Below are positions 1 through 7,136 of a stretch of DNA of 8,230 bases, piece by piece (the first letter of the stretch is position 1; every line of letters starts with the position of its first letter). Made by a program: the position numbers and the translations under genes. Where the stretch lies: contig DATDZF010000064.1 of the NCBI GenBank assembly GCA_035288785.1, positions 1-8,230 on the forward strand. Reading direction: 5' to 3'. Origin of the DNA: JACRGC01 sp035288785 (GTDB lineage Archaea; Micrarchaeota; Micrarchaeia; Norongarragalinales; SBBD01). The notes under the pieces were generated by a model. That model saw nothing but the letters and a program-made list of their open reading frames with translations, had not been told where the DNA came from and did no database searches.

Positions 1-2
1 CG

Positions 3-1514
3 CCCCCAAGGCCCAATTGCGACCGGATAATTTTCAAGGTGGACAGCATCTTTCCCGCGGATGCAATCCGCATGCGGGTTTATGACTCGACCAACCGGGA
101 AACCGACAATTTCAACCTGAAATTTTCCGATAAGAACAACCCCTCCCTTAATGTGAACGAGTGCTTTACATGGGCATCCTCCTTCAGCACAGGGGGGAAG
201 GCGCTTCGCTATTGGCCCAAAGGCAACTGCCCCTACAAGCCATCGGGGAATTCCGTACCTGCAGCCGAGTTCTACATGAACATCACAGATATCATCACGC
301 AAAAAACCCAGACAATAACCATAAAGGTCGAAAACGAAACCACATTCCCGATGAACGTGCCGCTGAATGCCATCGATGCATCCTACATCCAATACAAGAG
401 TGATCCTGGCGTGAAGCTCATGGTGCCCAAATCATATTTCAAGCAGGATGACGACGATCCGTACCTCTTCCCGGTCTACATCCTGAACAACCGCCAGCTG
501 GAAATAGAGAATGATGACATATATGCAGGAGTATTTGATGCGGGAGTTTTCCATCCCGCGGTCCCAGGGGTTGCGCTTGCGAAGAACAACAACAAGGGAT
601 ATGCGAAATTGATTGCCTGGGATGTGTCCGATTGGAGGAACCGATTGGGGGCGGGAAAGCCCTTGCAGCTGCTTACCTCGAATACCGTAGATAGGAATTT
701 CCTGACAATCCCCCAGGCGCAAACCGTGCAGGGGCTAACCGCAAACATCAATTCGCAGGCGGCGCAAAAGGTCGGCGGGATCTCATCGGGAACCGCTTTT
801 TCCGCATTTCCATCGGAGAGGATTGCCAATTTCATCGACAAGGCACTTTATGCTGCGCTGAAGGGCCCCTGGCGCCGCGCATACAACAATTCGGTTATGC
901 CGGTTGCGCAAATGAGCGACCTTGAGCCATTTGCCCCCATGAAATATTTCGTTGCGAGCCCGGAAACCAACTTGCCCACATTCTCGATGGTCATTGCGGA
1001 AAGGGCGGATACGATCTATAATTATTACCTGAAAAACGTGCCAAAAATTTGGTATGCGGTCCCGAACAACTTCCTTCCTGCAGCTGACCGCTGCAAGGTG
1101 CGCGGCGGGCTTTTCAAGTTGACCACCCGGATTTCCCGCATTTCCGATTACCGGGCGGGCTTTACCATGCCATACCTTGAGCCGATGCAAATAGCCATCA
1201 CAACAAACAGCCTAAGTTGCGCCTCCTTTTTTGCGTGCAACATGATCACGGAGAGGCAAAAAACGGGCATCGGCAAATTGTGCTTCCAGTTCGACAGCCC
1301 GATCATCCCGGACGGAACCCAACTAGGAATCCCAGACCTTCGGAAACCATATACAGATATCACCGGCACCGGAGCGCCCCTGACATTCTCGACATTTTAC
1401 CTCACGGACGATGCAAAAGATGCGCAGCAGGTGGGATTGGAATACACCGGCATCAATTACATGGACGAATACGGCAATTTCAGCGATGTCGAGCCGTACC
1501 ATATCGAGGCATAA
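3..1514 (+). CDS. Large probable extracellular protein, 5'-partial, family not recognised
   Basis: The frame is open from the left edge to a TAA at 1512-1514, giving 503 codons in view. A GTG at 39 is the first possible start, but the codons before it (ending CDRIIFK) read smoothly into the following strand-like sequence and there is no ribosome binding site, so I take the gene to begin outside the window. I do not recognise the family. The composition is rich in Asn, Thr, Pro and aromatics, with few Cys. The N-terminal third looks beta-rich (for example TQTITIKVENETTFPMNV), there is an acidic DDDD run at 447-458, and a more helical stretch lies near 820-1070. Several N-x-S/T sequons (MNIT, ENET, NNS, GNFS) would suit an exported, glycosylated protein. 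No membrane segment is visible in the part present. The reading frame continues past the stop into the Cys-rich frame downstream, so this is probably the front of one larger protein. The extracellular location is inference. Confidence 0.82.
   Translation, partial: PPRPNCDRIIFKVDSIFPADAIRMRVYDSTNRETDNFNLKFSDKNNPSLNVNECFTWASSFSTGGKALRYWPKGNCPYKPSGNSVPAAEFYMNITDIITQKTQTITIKVENETTFPMNVPLNAIDASYIQYKSDPGVKLMVPKSYFKQDDDDPYLFPVYILNNRQLEIENDDIYAGVFDAGVFHPAVPGVALAKNNNKGYAKLIAWDVSDWRNRLGAGKPLQLLTSNTVDRNFLTIPQAQTVQGLTANINSQAAQKVGGISSGTAFSAFPSERIANFIDKALYAALKGPWRRAYNNSVMPVAQMSDLEPFAPMKYFVASPETNLPTFSMVIAERADTIYNYYLKNVPKIWYAVPNNFLPAADRCKVRGGLFKLTTRISRISDYRAGFTMPYLEPMQIAITTNSLSCASFFACNMITERQKTGIGKLCFQFDSPIIPDGTQLGIPDLRKPYTDITGTGAPLTFSTFYLTDDAKDAQQVGLEYTGINYMDEYGNFSDVEPYHIEA
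1512..1514 (+). other. In-frame TAA interrupting an otherwise continuous coding frame
   Basis: This TAA separates two open stretches that are in the same frame: one from the left edge to 1511 and one from 1515 to 3134. The residues on either side (VEPYHIEA, stop, PNVFANVPNSGGG) look like ordinary protein sequence, and codon choice does not change. No intergenic features such as a ribosome binding site, promoter or T-rich terminator are seen around it. It may be a nonsense mutation, a single-base error, or a stop that is read through. A real gene boundary is possible but would need an unusual start downstream. Confidence 0.7.
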
Positions 1515-1679
1515 CCGAATGTATTCGCGAATGTCCCGAATTCCGGCGGCGGGCTTTGCGCCCCTATTTCGCAAATAGCAAGCAGGTGCACCTGCGAGGG
1601 CACTATCCAGGACCCCTCGCTATACACGGATGCGATTTATTGCTGCAACGACAAGGTTGAAACCGCGGAATGCTACACT
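1515..1679 (+). other. Coding-like segment without a start codon, in frame with both flanking reading frames
   Basis: These 55 codons have no stop and also no ATG, GTG or TTG. They encode a Cys-rich module: CTC at 1587-1595, then 15 residues, then a CC pair at 1641-1646. This matches the CxC...CC modules that follow at 1725 and 1851. The match shows that the segment is protein-coding and belongs to the downstream protein, although no normal start can reach it. Only ATT (1566) and ATA (1575) would be rare alternatives. An ATG at 1519 is in another frame and gives only 19 codons. Confidence 0.72.
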
Positions 1680-1892
1680 TTGGTGCCGGCGTGCACCCTT
1701 GGGGCGCAAGTCCCTTCCTCCGGCTGCAATTGCGGGCCCTACAACCCAAAATATTCTGGCTATTGCTGCGATAATGGCGCAAGCGGGGCGGCATACCAGC
1801 TAAATGCCTGCGAACCGGTTTGCGCCGATAGCACGGCATTCTATTCCACGTGCTGGTGCGGCGGCTCCAAATACGGCTCTGGAATTTGCTGC
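1587..1892 (+). repeat. Three tandem CxC...CC cysteine modules
   Basis: Each module is a CxC followed by 9 to 15 residues and then a CC pair. The first has CTC at 1587-1595 and CC at 1641-1646. The second has CNC at 1725-1733 and CC at 1764-1769. The third has CWC at 1851-1859 and CC at 1887-1892. A single Cys follows each CC after about a dozen residues. The first copy lies before any usable start codon. The modules resemble small disulfide-bonded domains, but I cannot name the family. Confidence 0.7.
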
Positions 1893-3137
1893 GGCGGGGT
1901 GTACACTGCAAGTGATGTGTGCCCGATTGCATTCGATATTTCGGCTGCGACGGTGAATGCGGACCAGATTACGGAAACCTCAGCAAGGATCAACTGGCAG
2001 ACTACAAATGTTTCGGTGAATAATTTCGTAATATACGACACCAACCCTGCTGTTACGCCATCCTCTCCATTCTATGTGAGCGTATCCGGGCAGGATTACA
2101 CCAATTCGCAGCACGTGCCCCTTATCAACCTGGTTGCGGGAACAACCTATTATTACTACGTTACTTCCTGCGAAGCGGAAAACCCGACTAATTGCGTCCA
2201 ATTTCCGCAGGTTGGCCAGCAGCCACTTACCTTTACGACAACTGCCGCTGCAACCCATAAGGAATGCGTAAGTGGCGCGTGCGTTCCCATTCCAGGAGCA
2301 GGCAGCAATTTGTGCACTGGCGATGCCCAATGCGCCGCGGCATCCCCAACGCCAGTGCCGGGCACGCAATGCACCGGAAGCGGGCCTTACTGCTGCGATT
2401 ACAGGACCGGCCCCGGAATGACCGCCGACTTTGTGCCATATTCCTCCTGCAATTATTACGAATGGGACAATTTCGGAAATTGCGTCCCGATCGATGTGAC
2501 AACCGGACGCAACCCGACGGTTTGCGGCACATATACCTGTGGTTCCAAGCCCGTGACCACCTGCCCGATTTTATGCGATGCTTCAACCGGGATCTGCCCG
2601 GCAGCGCCTGCAACCCATTCGGAATGCATCAATTCCCTTTGCACAATTGTTTCCGGTGCAGGAACAAATCAATGCTCAGCTGACAGCGATTGCGCCCCCG
2701 CCGCCCCCGTTGTGTCAAACATGAGGGCGACATCCATCAACGAAAACACTGCAACTATTGCATGGGATACCAATCCCGCAACATCCATGAACCTTATCGG
2801 ATATGGAGCCACAGGAGAGCCCGGATACGGGAGCTATGTCCAAACGAATCCGGCCTCAACAACCCATTCCAAGCTGATCAGCGGCCTTTCGGTCGGCACC
2901 ACGTATTCCTGGAATGTCAAAAGCTGCCTAGATTGGAGCAACGAGGCAACATGCACATTAAGCGCAGTCTCAACTTTCACAACCGCGGCTTGCGGCAACG
3001 CGCGATGCTGCTTTACGCAATGCTGGTCGAACCGTGGCGAATACTGCTACAATGAAAAATATGATGCAGACCTTTGCACCCCAAGATGCACAACCGACCA
3101 CGACCTCGCACTGGCAAAGCCATGCAGGGGCATATAG
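1680..3137 (+). CDS. Cys-rich fibronectin type III repeat protein, probably the C-terminal part of the upstream surface protein
   Basis: The stretch from the first possible start (TTG 1680, no ribosome binding site) to the TAG at 3135-3137 is 485 residues with 42 Cys by my count. From the N-terminus there are two CxC...CC modules (1725-1769 and 1851-1892). A fibronectin type III-like domain follows (1935-2243, residues about 86-188), with the typical SARINWQT and LVAGTTYYYYV strands. Next come a 27-residue Cys repeat, a Cys-rich linker, a second copy of the repeat, a second FN3-like domain (2706-2990, residues 343-437; TATIAWDT, LSVGTTYSWNV), and a Cys-rich tail with CC. The high, paired Cys content suggests a disulfide-stabilised protein outside the cytoplasm, for adhesion or surface binding; that role is inference. 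No signal peptide, membrane anchor or enzymatic motif is visible. Coding continues upstream to 1515, and the upstream frame is the same, so I read this as part of one interrupted gene. Confidence 0.85.
   Translation: MVPACTLGAQVPSSGCNCGPYNPKYSGYCCDNGASGAAYQLNACEPVCADSTAFYSTCWCGGSKYGSGICCGGVYTASDVCPIAFDISAATVNADQITETSARINWQTTNVSVNNFVIYDTNPAVTPSSPFYVSVSGQDYTNSQHVPLINLVAGTTYYYYVTSCEAENPTNCVQFPQVGQQPLTFTTTAAATHKECVSGACVPIPGAGSNLCTGDAQCAAASPTPVPGTQCTGSGPYCCDYRTGPGMTADFVPYSSCNYYEWDNFGNCVPIDVTTGRNPTVCGTYTCGSKPVTTCPILCDASTGICPAAPATHSECINSLCTIVSGAGTNQCSADSDCAPAAPVVSNMRATSINENTATIAWDTNPATSMNLIGYGATGEPGYGSYVQTNPASTTHSKLISGLSVGTTYSWNVKSCLDWSNEATCTLSAVSTFTTAACGNARCCFTQCWSNRGEYCYNEKYDADLCTPRCTTDHDLALAKPCRGI
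2253..2333 (+). repeat. 27-residue Cys repeat, copy 1 (THKEC...DAQC)
   Basis: This copy encodes THKECVSGAC, then VPIPGAGSNLC, then TGDAQC. It aligns without gaps to the copy at 2613-2693, with all four Cys, the TH-x-EC opening and the GAG-x-N-x-C core conserved. It lies directly after the first fibronectin-like domain. Repeats of this shape occur, from memory, in predicted secreted proteins of uncultured archaea and candidate-phylum bacteria. Confidence 0.8.
2613..2693 (+). repeat. 27-residue Cys repeat, copy 2 (THSEC...DSDC)
   Basis: This copy encodes THSECINSLC, then TIVSGAGTNQC, then SADSDC. It has the same length and the same spacing of all four Cys as the copy at 2253-2333. It is followed within a few Ala/Pro residues by the second fibronectin-like domain, so the order is FN3, repeat, Cys-rich linker, repeat, FN3. 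The DNA of the two copies has diverged, so the duplication is not recent. Confidence 0.8.
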
Positions 3138-3167
3138 GCAGCCACAAACATTTTTAGCCTGCAAAAA

Positions 3168-3228
3168 CCGCCCATTATTGGCGGGAATGCACCCGGTTTG
3201 AAAAACAGCAATCCATTTTTATTCTTTT
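3168..3228 (+). terminator. Possible terminator: small GC hairpin and T-rich tract between genes
   Basis: CCGCC at 3168-3172 can pair with GGCGG at 3180-3184 around a 7-base loop. A T-rich tract (TTTTTATTCTTTT) lies at 3216-3228. The tract is about 30 bases from the hairpin, so this is not a classic bacterial terminator. Archaeal transcription can end at T-rich tracts alone. The tract could instead be a weak TATA-like promoter element for the next gene; I cannot separate the two. Nothing else is seen in this gap. Confidence 0.3.
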
Positions 3229-3241
3229 AGCGCCTTGCTTT

Positions 3242-3250
3242 GAGGGGGGG
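3242..3250 (+). promoter_or_regulatory. Ribosome binding site that fixes the helicase start at GTG 3255
   Basis: GAGG followed by further Gs (3242-3250) lies 4 to 9 bases before GTG 3255, a good Shine-Dalgarno position. An earlier in-frame TTG at 3240 would place this site inside the gene and has no site of its own, so I prefer GTG 3255. The run of seven Gs at 3244-3250 is a spot where read errors could occur. Confidence 0.6.
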
Positions 3251-3254
3251 AATT

Positions 3255-6200
3255 GTGGCAGAATCCGAGTACGCAAAGCTCATCGAGAATTTCGCAAATC
3301 CGCAGGTGCAGCAGAAGGTATCCGTGCCCAAAGTGCTCGAGATACTCCGGGACCAGCTGACCGATGTGAGCAAGAAGAACCGCTCGCTGCACCTATCAAG
3401 GCTCAACATGAAGCTCCACTTCGATCTGTACGAGCTGTTCCATGAGAACAAGAATGAAGCGTTGAAATTAGCGGATAAAATCTCAAACAGGAAGCCCCTT
3501 CGCCTCGTAAAGGTAATCACCCCAAAGGAGGACGAGATGGCCGCAAGCTACCGGCTGACCCACCTGCAGCGCGAGGCGGATTTCATCGAGAAGGAGACCG
3601 GCAACTACGATGTGTTCATCGGCTACCCATTCGTCGAGGGCAAGTTCGGGGACGGCACGCACTTCAAATGCCCCCTGGTGCTTTTCCCGGTTTCAATTGA
3701 GAAGGATTACAAGAAGCTCGAGTTCACGGCAAAGCCGGATTTGGATAGGGAGCCAATGCTCAACAAGACATTCATCATCGCATACCAGAAATTCAACCGC
3801 GTTAAGTTCGACCCCGAATACGATTTTGAGATCGAGGAGGGGAAAGAAGGATTCATCGAATCCGCCATGGAAAAATGCGAAGGCCTGGGGATTAGGTTCG
3901 ATGGGAAGCCCGTGCTAAATGATGGAATTATCCAATATGAGACGACACGGGGCGCCAAAATGGACCCCGGCTCCAAGGTAAAGCTTCGCAATTTCGCGGT
4001 TTTGGGGCTCTTCCCGCAGACCTCCTCAACGCTGCTTTCGGATTACGAATCCCTGATCAAGGAATCGCCCAAATCCGGGCTCCTTTTCGATTTCTTCAAC
4101 GGAGTTGCGCCGGATAAGAGCGAGTGGCTCCGGCCCGAGGACCATTTGAGGAAGACATATGGCGTAACGGCCCTTGATGGATCGCAGGAAAGGGCGCTCC
4201 TCTCTCTTGAAAAACTGGGTGGAATTGCCGTGCACGGCCCTCCAGGCACCGGCAAATCGCAGCTTATCGTGAATGTAATTGCGGACAACGTGGCCAAGGG
4301 CAGGCGGGTGCTTTTGGTTTGCGAAAAAAGGGCAGCGCTTGATGTCGTCTACAATCGCCTCTCCGCAATTGGGCTTGGCGACATGGTGGCCCTTGTCCAT
4401 GATTTTGGCAAGGACAGAAGGTCAATATACACCAAGGCATCGCGGGTGATAGATGATTTCAACTCATCGGATGAGCTCCCCCAAATTTCAGTCGACGACA
4501 AGGGCGAGCGTCCCGAGGAATTGCTTGGCCAGATAGTTGCCTACCACCAGGCGCTCAACACAAAACTCCCTTCCGGAACAACGCCAAAAGAGCTCTATTC
4601 CTTGGACAAGGACCCCCTGCTCGCAAACATAAATTTGAACGGGCTGGAGGGCAAATTTTCATTGCAGCAGGTGCATGAAACGCTCGAGAAGTTCTCCGAA
4701 ATCCTGCCCATGATGAAGGTATCGCAGAAAACCGCATTCAAGCCCATTTCGCAGGAAAAAATCTCAGCCCTAAGCGAGGAGAAATTAAGGGATGCAGAGA
4801 TCCATCTGAGGGAATTATCAAGGATCCACGAAACCCTATCCGAATTGACCCGATCCCCAGCATGGGGCGGCCTTGCCCTTGCAAATAAGAATTCCCAATA
4901 CCCCAAATCTCTCGAGCTTGAATCCCAGATCCTTTCGCTTCCAAAGAAATCAAAAGCGATCCTTAAATTCGCGGATTCCAAATGGCGCGACATGAAATCC
5001 TACATCGAAGCCGTTCAATCCAACCTTGGTGAGCGGAAGTTCCCATTCGAGCTTGTCTTGCGCGAGCTTTCAGGCGAAACGCTCAAGTTCCAGACCAAAA
5101 CTTTCGCCGCTATCCTCAAGCTCGGGGAATACAACAAATTGATGCAAAGGTTCGAATCCGAATCGAAATTGCTGGAATCCATTCTCGGTATAGATTTCGC
5201 GCTTGATCTGGTAAGGCAAGAGGCCCTCTCATCCGAAACCGCGGATGCGATAATGCAGCAGCTTGAGATGAACGTGAAAAACAAGGAAAAAAGCAAGGTA
5301 GTGCAATCCCAGCTTGATGACCTCTCCCCAAATGAGAAAAAGCTCCTTGAAATCGCCCTTGCAGCTTATGATGATGAAAAAAGCGCCCAAGCCGCAATCC
5401 TGGCAATCCGCCATACCTTCTACTATAAATGGATCTTTTCCGCTGAGAATGATTTCCCCATCCTGAAAAAGCTCGACCGCAAAACATACGAGCGCTACAG
5501 GCGCGAGGCGCAAACGCTCCTTGAAAAACGCAAGCACAAATCACGGCAGGAGGTCAGGCGCGCCTGGCATGAGAACATGTCCAAGCAGAAGTATTCCAAC
5601 CTGAAGGAGATGAAATTCCAGTGCGAAAAGGACAAGCAGCCCTGGTCGGTAAGGAAGTTCCTCCGCGAATTTGAGGGGAAAGGGGCCATGGATGTTTTCC
5701 CGGTATGGCTAGCCTCGCCTGAAACCGTCTCCTCCATTTTCCCCCTAAAGCAGGGGCTGTTCGACACGGTTATATTCGATGAGGCCTCGCAGTGCCCGCT
5801 TGAGCATGCGATCCCAACGCTATTCAGGGGCAAATCCGTCCTCGTTGCGGGCGATGAGAAGCAATTGCCGCCATTTGATTTGTTTGAATCCTACCTCGAT
5901 GCAGGGGAGGGCGATGAGGATGATTCAAAAAGCGCCTCCGAGCTTCGGGAAGTCATGGGGATCAAGAGCTTCCTGCAACTCTCCAAGCGCAGGTATCCGG
6001 AACTGCTCCTTAATTGGCACTACCGGTCAAGGCGCGAAGAGCTCATCTCCTTCTCCAATTATGCGTTCTATGGCGGGAAGATCCATACGATCGCCTCGGC
6101 TGAGCACCCGAAAAAGTCGCCCGCAATCGAGTGGGTGAAGGTTGAGGGAGTTTGGGAAAAGCGGCGCAACAGGGCGGAAGCCGAGCACATCGTGAATTTT

Positions 6201-7058
6201 GTTGCGAGGGAAATATCCAGGCCAAATCCGCCCTCAATAGGCATCGTCACGTTCAATTCGAGCCAGCGCGACCTGATTGAAAACCTCTTCGAGAAAAGGG
6301 CAATGGCCGATTACAGGTTCTACATCAATTACAAGCGCGAAAAGGAGCGCGTCCAAAATGAGGAGATCCAATCCCTCTTCGTCAAGAACATCGAGAACGT
6401 GCAGGGCGACGAGCGCGACATGATAATCTTCTCAATTGGCTACGCCCCTTCAGCGGAGGATGGGAAGGTGCTCACGCAATTCGGGACGCTTTCAATGGAG
6501 GGCGGCGAGAACCGCCTCAATGTCGCAATCACAAGGGCGCGCGACAAAATATTCGTGGTTTCCTCGATTGAGCCCCAAATGCTTAGGATCACCGAGGAAT
6601 CGAACGTGGGCGGGCAGCTCCTGCGAAAATACCTTGAATATGCCAAATTCGTATCCGAGGCAAACACAGAGCAGGTTTTTGGCATCCTTCGCACGCTTGA
6701 CCCCCAGCTTTATGAGAGGTCCCTCCAAAAGCAGCACACGCTCGCAGATTCGCTCTCGCTTGCAATTTCCGAAAGCCTTAGGAAGGCAGGGCTTGAGGTT
6801 TCGGAAGGGATTGGGCTATCAAATTATTCCCTTGACCTTGCAATCATTGACAAGGCCGACCGGCATAAATTCTCGCTTGGGATTGAGATAGACAAGCACA
6901 CCTATTCCGGGCTCCTGGATGCCAAGGAACGCGATGTTTACCGGCAAAACCTGCTTGAAAGCAAGGGCTGGAGGATCTACAGGGTATCCCCCCGCGACTG
7001 GTGGAGCGATTCCGAAGGGATAATCCGGGAGATAAAGGCGGAGTTGAAAAGCGGCTAA
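3255..7058 (+). CDS. DUF4011-like / superfamily 1 helicase / Vsr-like (MTES_1575-type) nuclease, probable defence protein
   Basis: The product has 1,267 residues from GTG 3255 to TAA. Residues about 27-180 resemble DUF4011 (ILRDQLTDVSKKNRSLHL; later CPLVLFPVSIEKDY). The helicase core is complete: Walker A GPPGTGKS (328-335), Walker B DEASQ (842-846), motif III GDEKQLPP (866-873), HYRS (922-925), VQGDERD (1049-1055) and NRLNVAITRAR (1086-1096). These point to an Upf1/DNA2-like superfamily 1 ATPase. About 500 mostly helical, charged residues separate Walker A from Walker B. The C-terminal 110 residues match the Vsr-like PD-(D/E)XK fold, with D1194 in SLDLAI, E1211 and D1213 in GIEIDK, and GWRIYRVSPRDWW. 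Such proteins are expected to unwind and cut nucleic acid and are linked to phage defence; from memory, a single-gene DUF4011-helicase-Vsr system has been reported. The gene stands alone, converging with thrC. All catalytic motifs look intact. The defence role is inference from family. Confidence 0.95.
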   Translation: MAESEYAKLIENFANPQVQQKVSVPKVLEILRDQLTDVSKKNRSLHLSRLNMKLHFDLYELFHENKNEALKLADKISNRKPLRLVKVITPKEDEMAASYRLTHLQREADFIEKETGNYDVFIGYPFVEGKFGDGTHFKCPLVLFPVSIEKDYKKLEFTAKPDLDREPMLNKTFIIAYQKFNRVKFDPEYDFEIEEGKEGFIESAMEKCEGLGIRFDGKPVLNDGIIQYETTRGAKMDPGSKVKLRNFAVLGLFPQTSSTLLSDYESLIKESPKSGLLFDFFNGVAPDKSEWLRPEDHLRKTYGVTALDGSQERALLSLEKLGGIAVHGPPGTGKSQLIVNVIADNVAKGRRVLLVCEKRAALDVVYNRLSAIGLGDMVALVHDFGKDRRSIYTKASRVIDDFNSSDELPQISVDDKGERPEELLGQIVAYHQALNTKLPSGTTPKELYSLDKDPLLANINLNGLEGKFSLQQVHETLEKFSEILPMMKVSQKTAFKPISQEKISALSEEKLRDAEIHLRELSRIHETLSELTRSPAWGGLALANKNSQYPKSLELESQILSLPKKSKAILKFADSKWRDMKSYIEAVQSNLGERKFPFELVLRELSGETLKFQTKTFAAILKLGEYNKLMQRFESESKLLESILGIDFALDLVRQEALSSETADAIMQQLEMNVKNKEKSKVVQSQLDDLSPNEKKLLEIALAAYDDEKSAQAAILAIRHTFYYKWIFSAENDFPILKKLDRKTYERYRREAQTLLEKRKHKSRQEVRRAWHENMSKQKYSNLKEMKFQCEKDKQPWSVRKFLREFEGKGAMDVFPVWLASPETVSSIFPLKQGLFDTVIFDEASQCPLEHAIPTLFRGKSVLVAGDEKQLPPFDLFESYLDAGEGDEDDSKSASELREVMGIKSFLQLSKRRYPELLLNWHYRSRREELISFSNYAFYGGKIHTIASAEHPKKSPAIEWVKVEGVWEKRRNRAEAEHIVNFVAREISRPNPPSIGIVTFNSSQRDLIENLFEKRAMADYRFYINYKREKERVQNEEIQSLFVKNIENVQGDERDMIIFSIGYAPSAEDGKVLTQFGTLSMEGGENRLNVAITRARDKIFVVSSIEPQMLRITEESNVGGQLLRKYLEYAKFVSEANTEQVFGILRTLDPQLYERSLQKQHTLADSLSLAISESLRKAGLEVSEGIGLSNYSLDLAIIDKADRHKFSLGIEIDKHTYSGLLDAKERDVYRQNLLESKGWRIYRVSPRDWWSDSEGIIREIKAELKSG

Positions 7059-7103
7059 TTTGCAGGGCGATTCAAAAGGATCGATGCGGAATTGAAGAAC
7101 GCC
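7038..7103 (+). repeat. Imperfect in-frame copy of the helicase's last codons, after its stop
   Basis: The helicase ends AELKSG (7038-7055) and TAA. The same frame then stays open for 16 codons and encodes AELKNA at 7086-7103, ending at a second TAA (7107-7109). The two 18-base stretches differ at four positions, start to start 48 bases apart. This may be a lost C-terminal extension, a small duplication, or chance. Confidence 0.4.
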
Positions 7104-7136
7104 CATTAAACAAAACGGAGGTGGCAAATCCTAAAA

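Noticed and set aside
39..41. GTG at 39 as the true start of the first gene
   Set aside because: The frame is open to the window edge, the upstream codons read as a continuing strand, and no ribosome binding site or signal peptide follows.
2264..2683. Long overlapping open frames on both strands within the Cys-rich gene and helicase
   Set aside because: They are rich in Arg, Ser and Cys without domains, lie fully inside well-supported genes, and reflect the GC-rich third positions of the real frame.
1..3137. Genome-wide reassignment of TAA or TAG to an amino acid
   Set aside because: The helicase ends in TAA, the Cys-rich gene in TAG and thrC in TGA, all at sensible family ends. Two odd TAA sites are not enough to support recoding.
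3138..3230. 30 open codons after the TAG at 3135-3137, in frame with both the Cys-rich gene and the helicase
   Set aside because: The translated sequence has no repeat, Cys or domain similarity. The stretch contains a hairpin and a T-rich tract and looks intergenic. The shared frame is probably chance.
3240..3254. TTG at 3240 as the helicase start
   Set aside because: It would place the GAGG-type ribosome binding site inside the gene and adds only five residues; GTG 3255 is correctly spaced.
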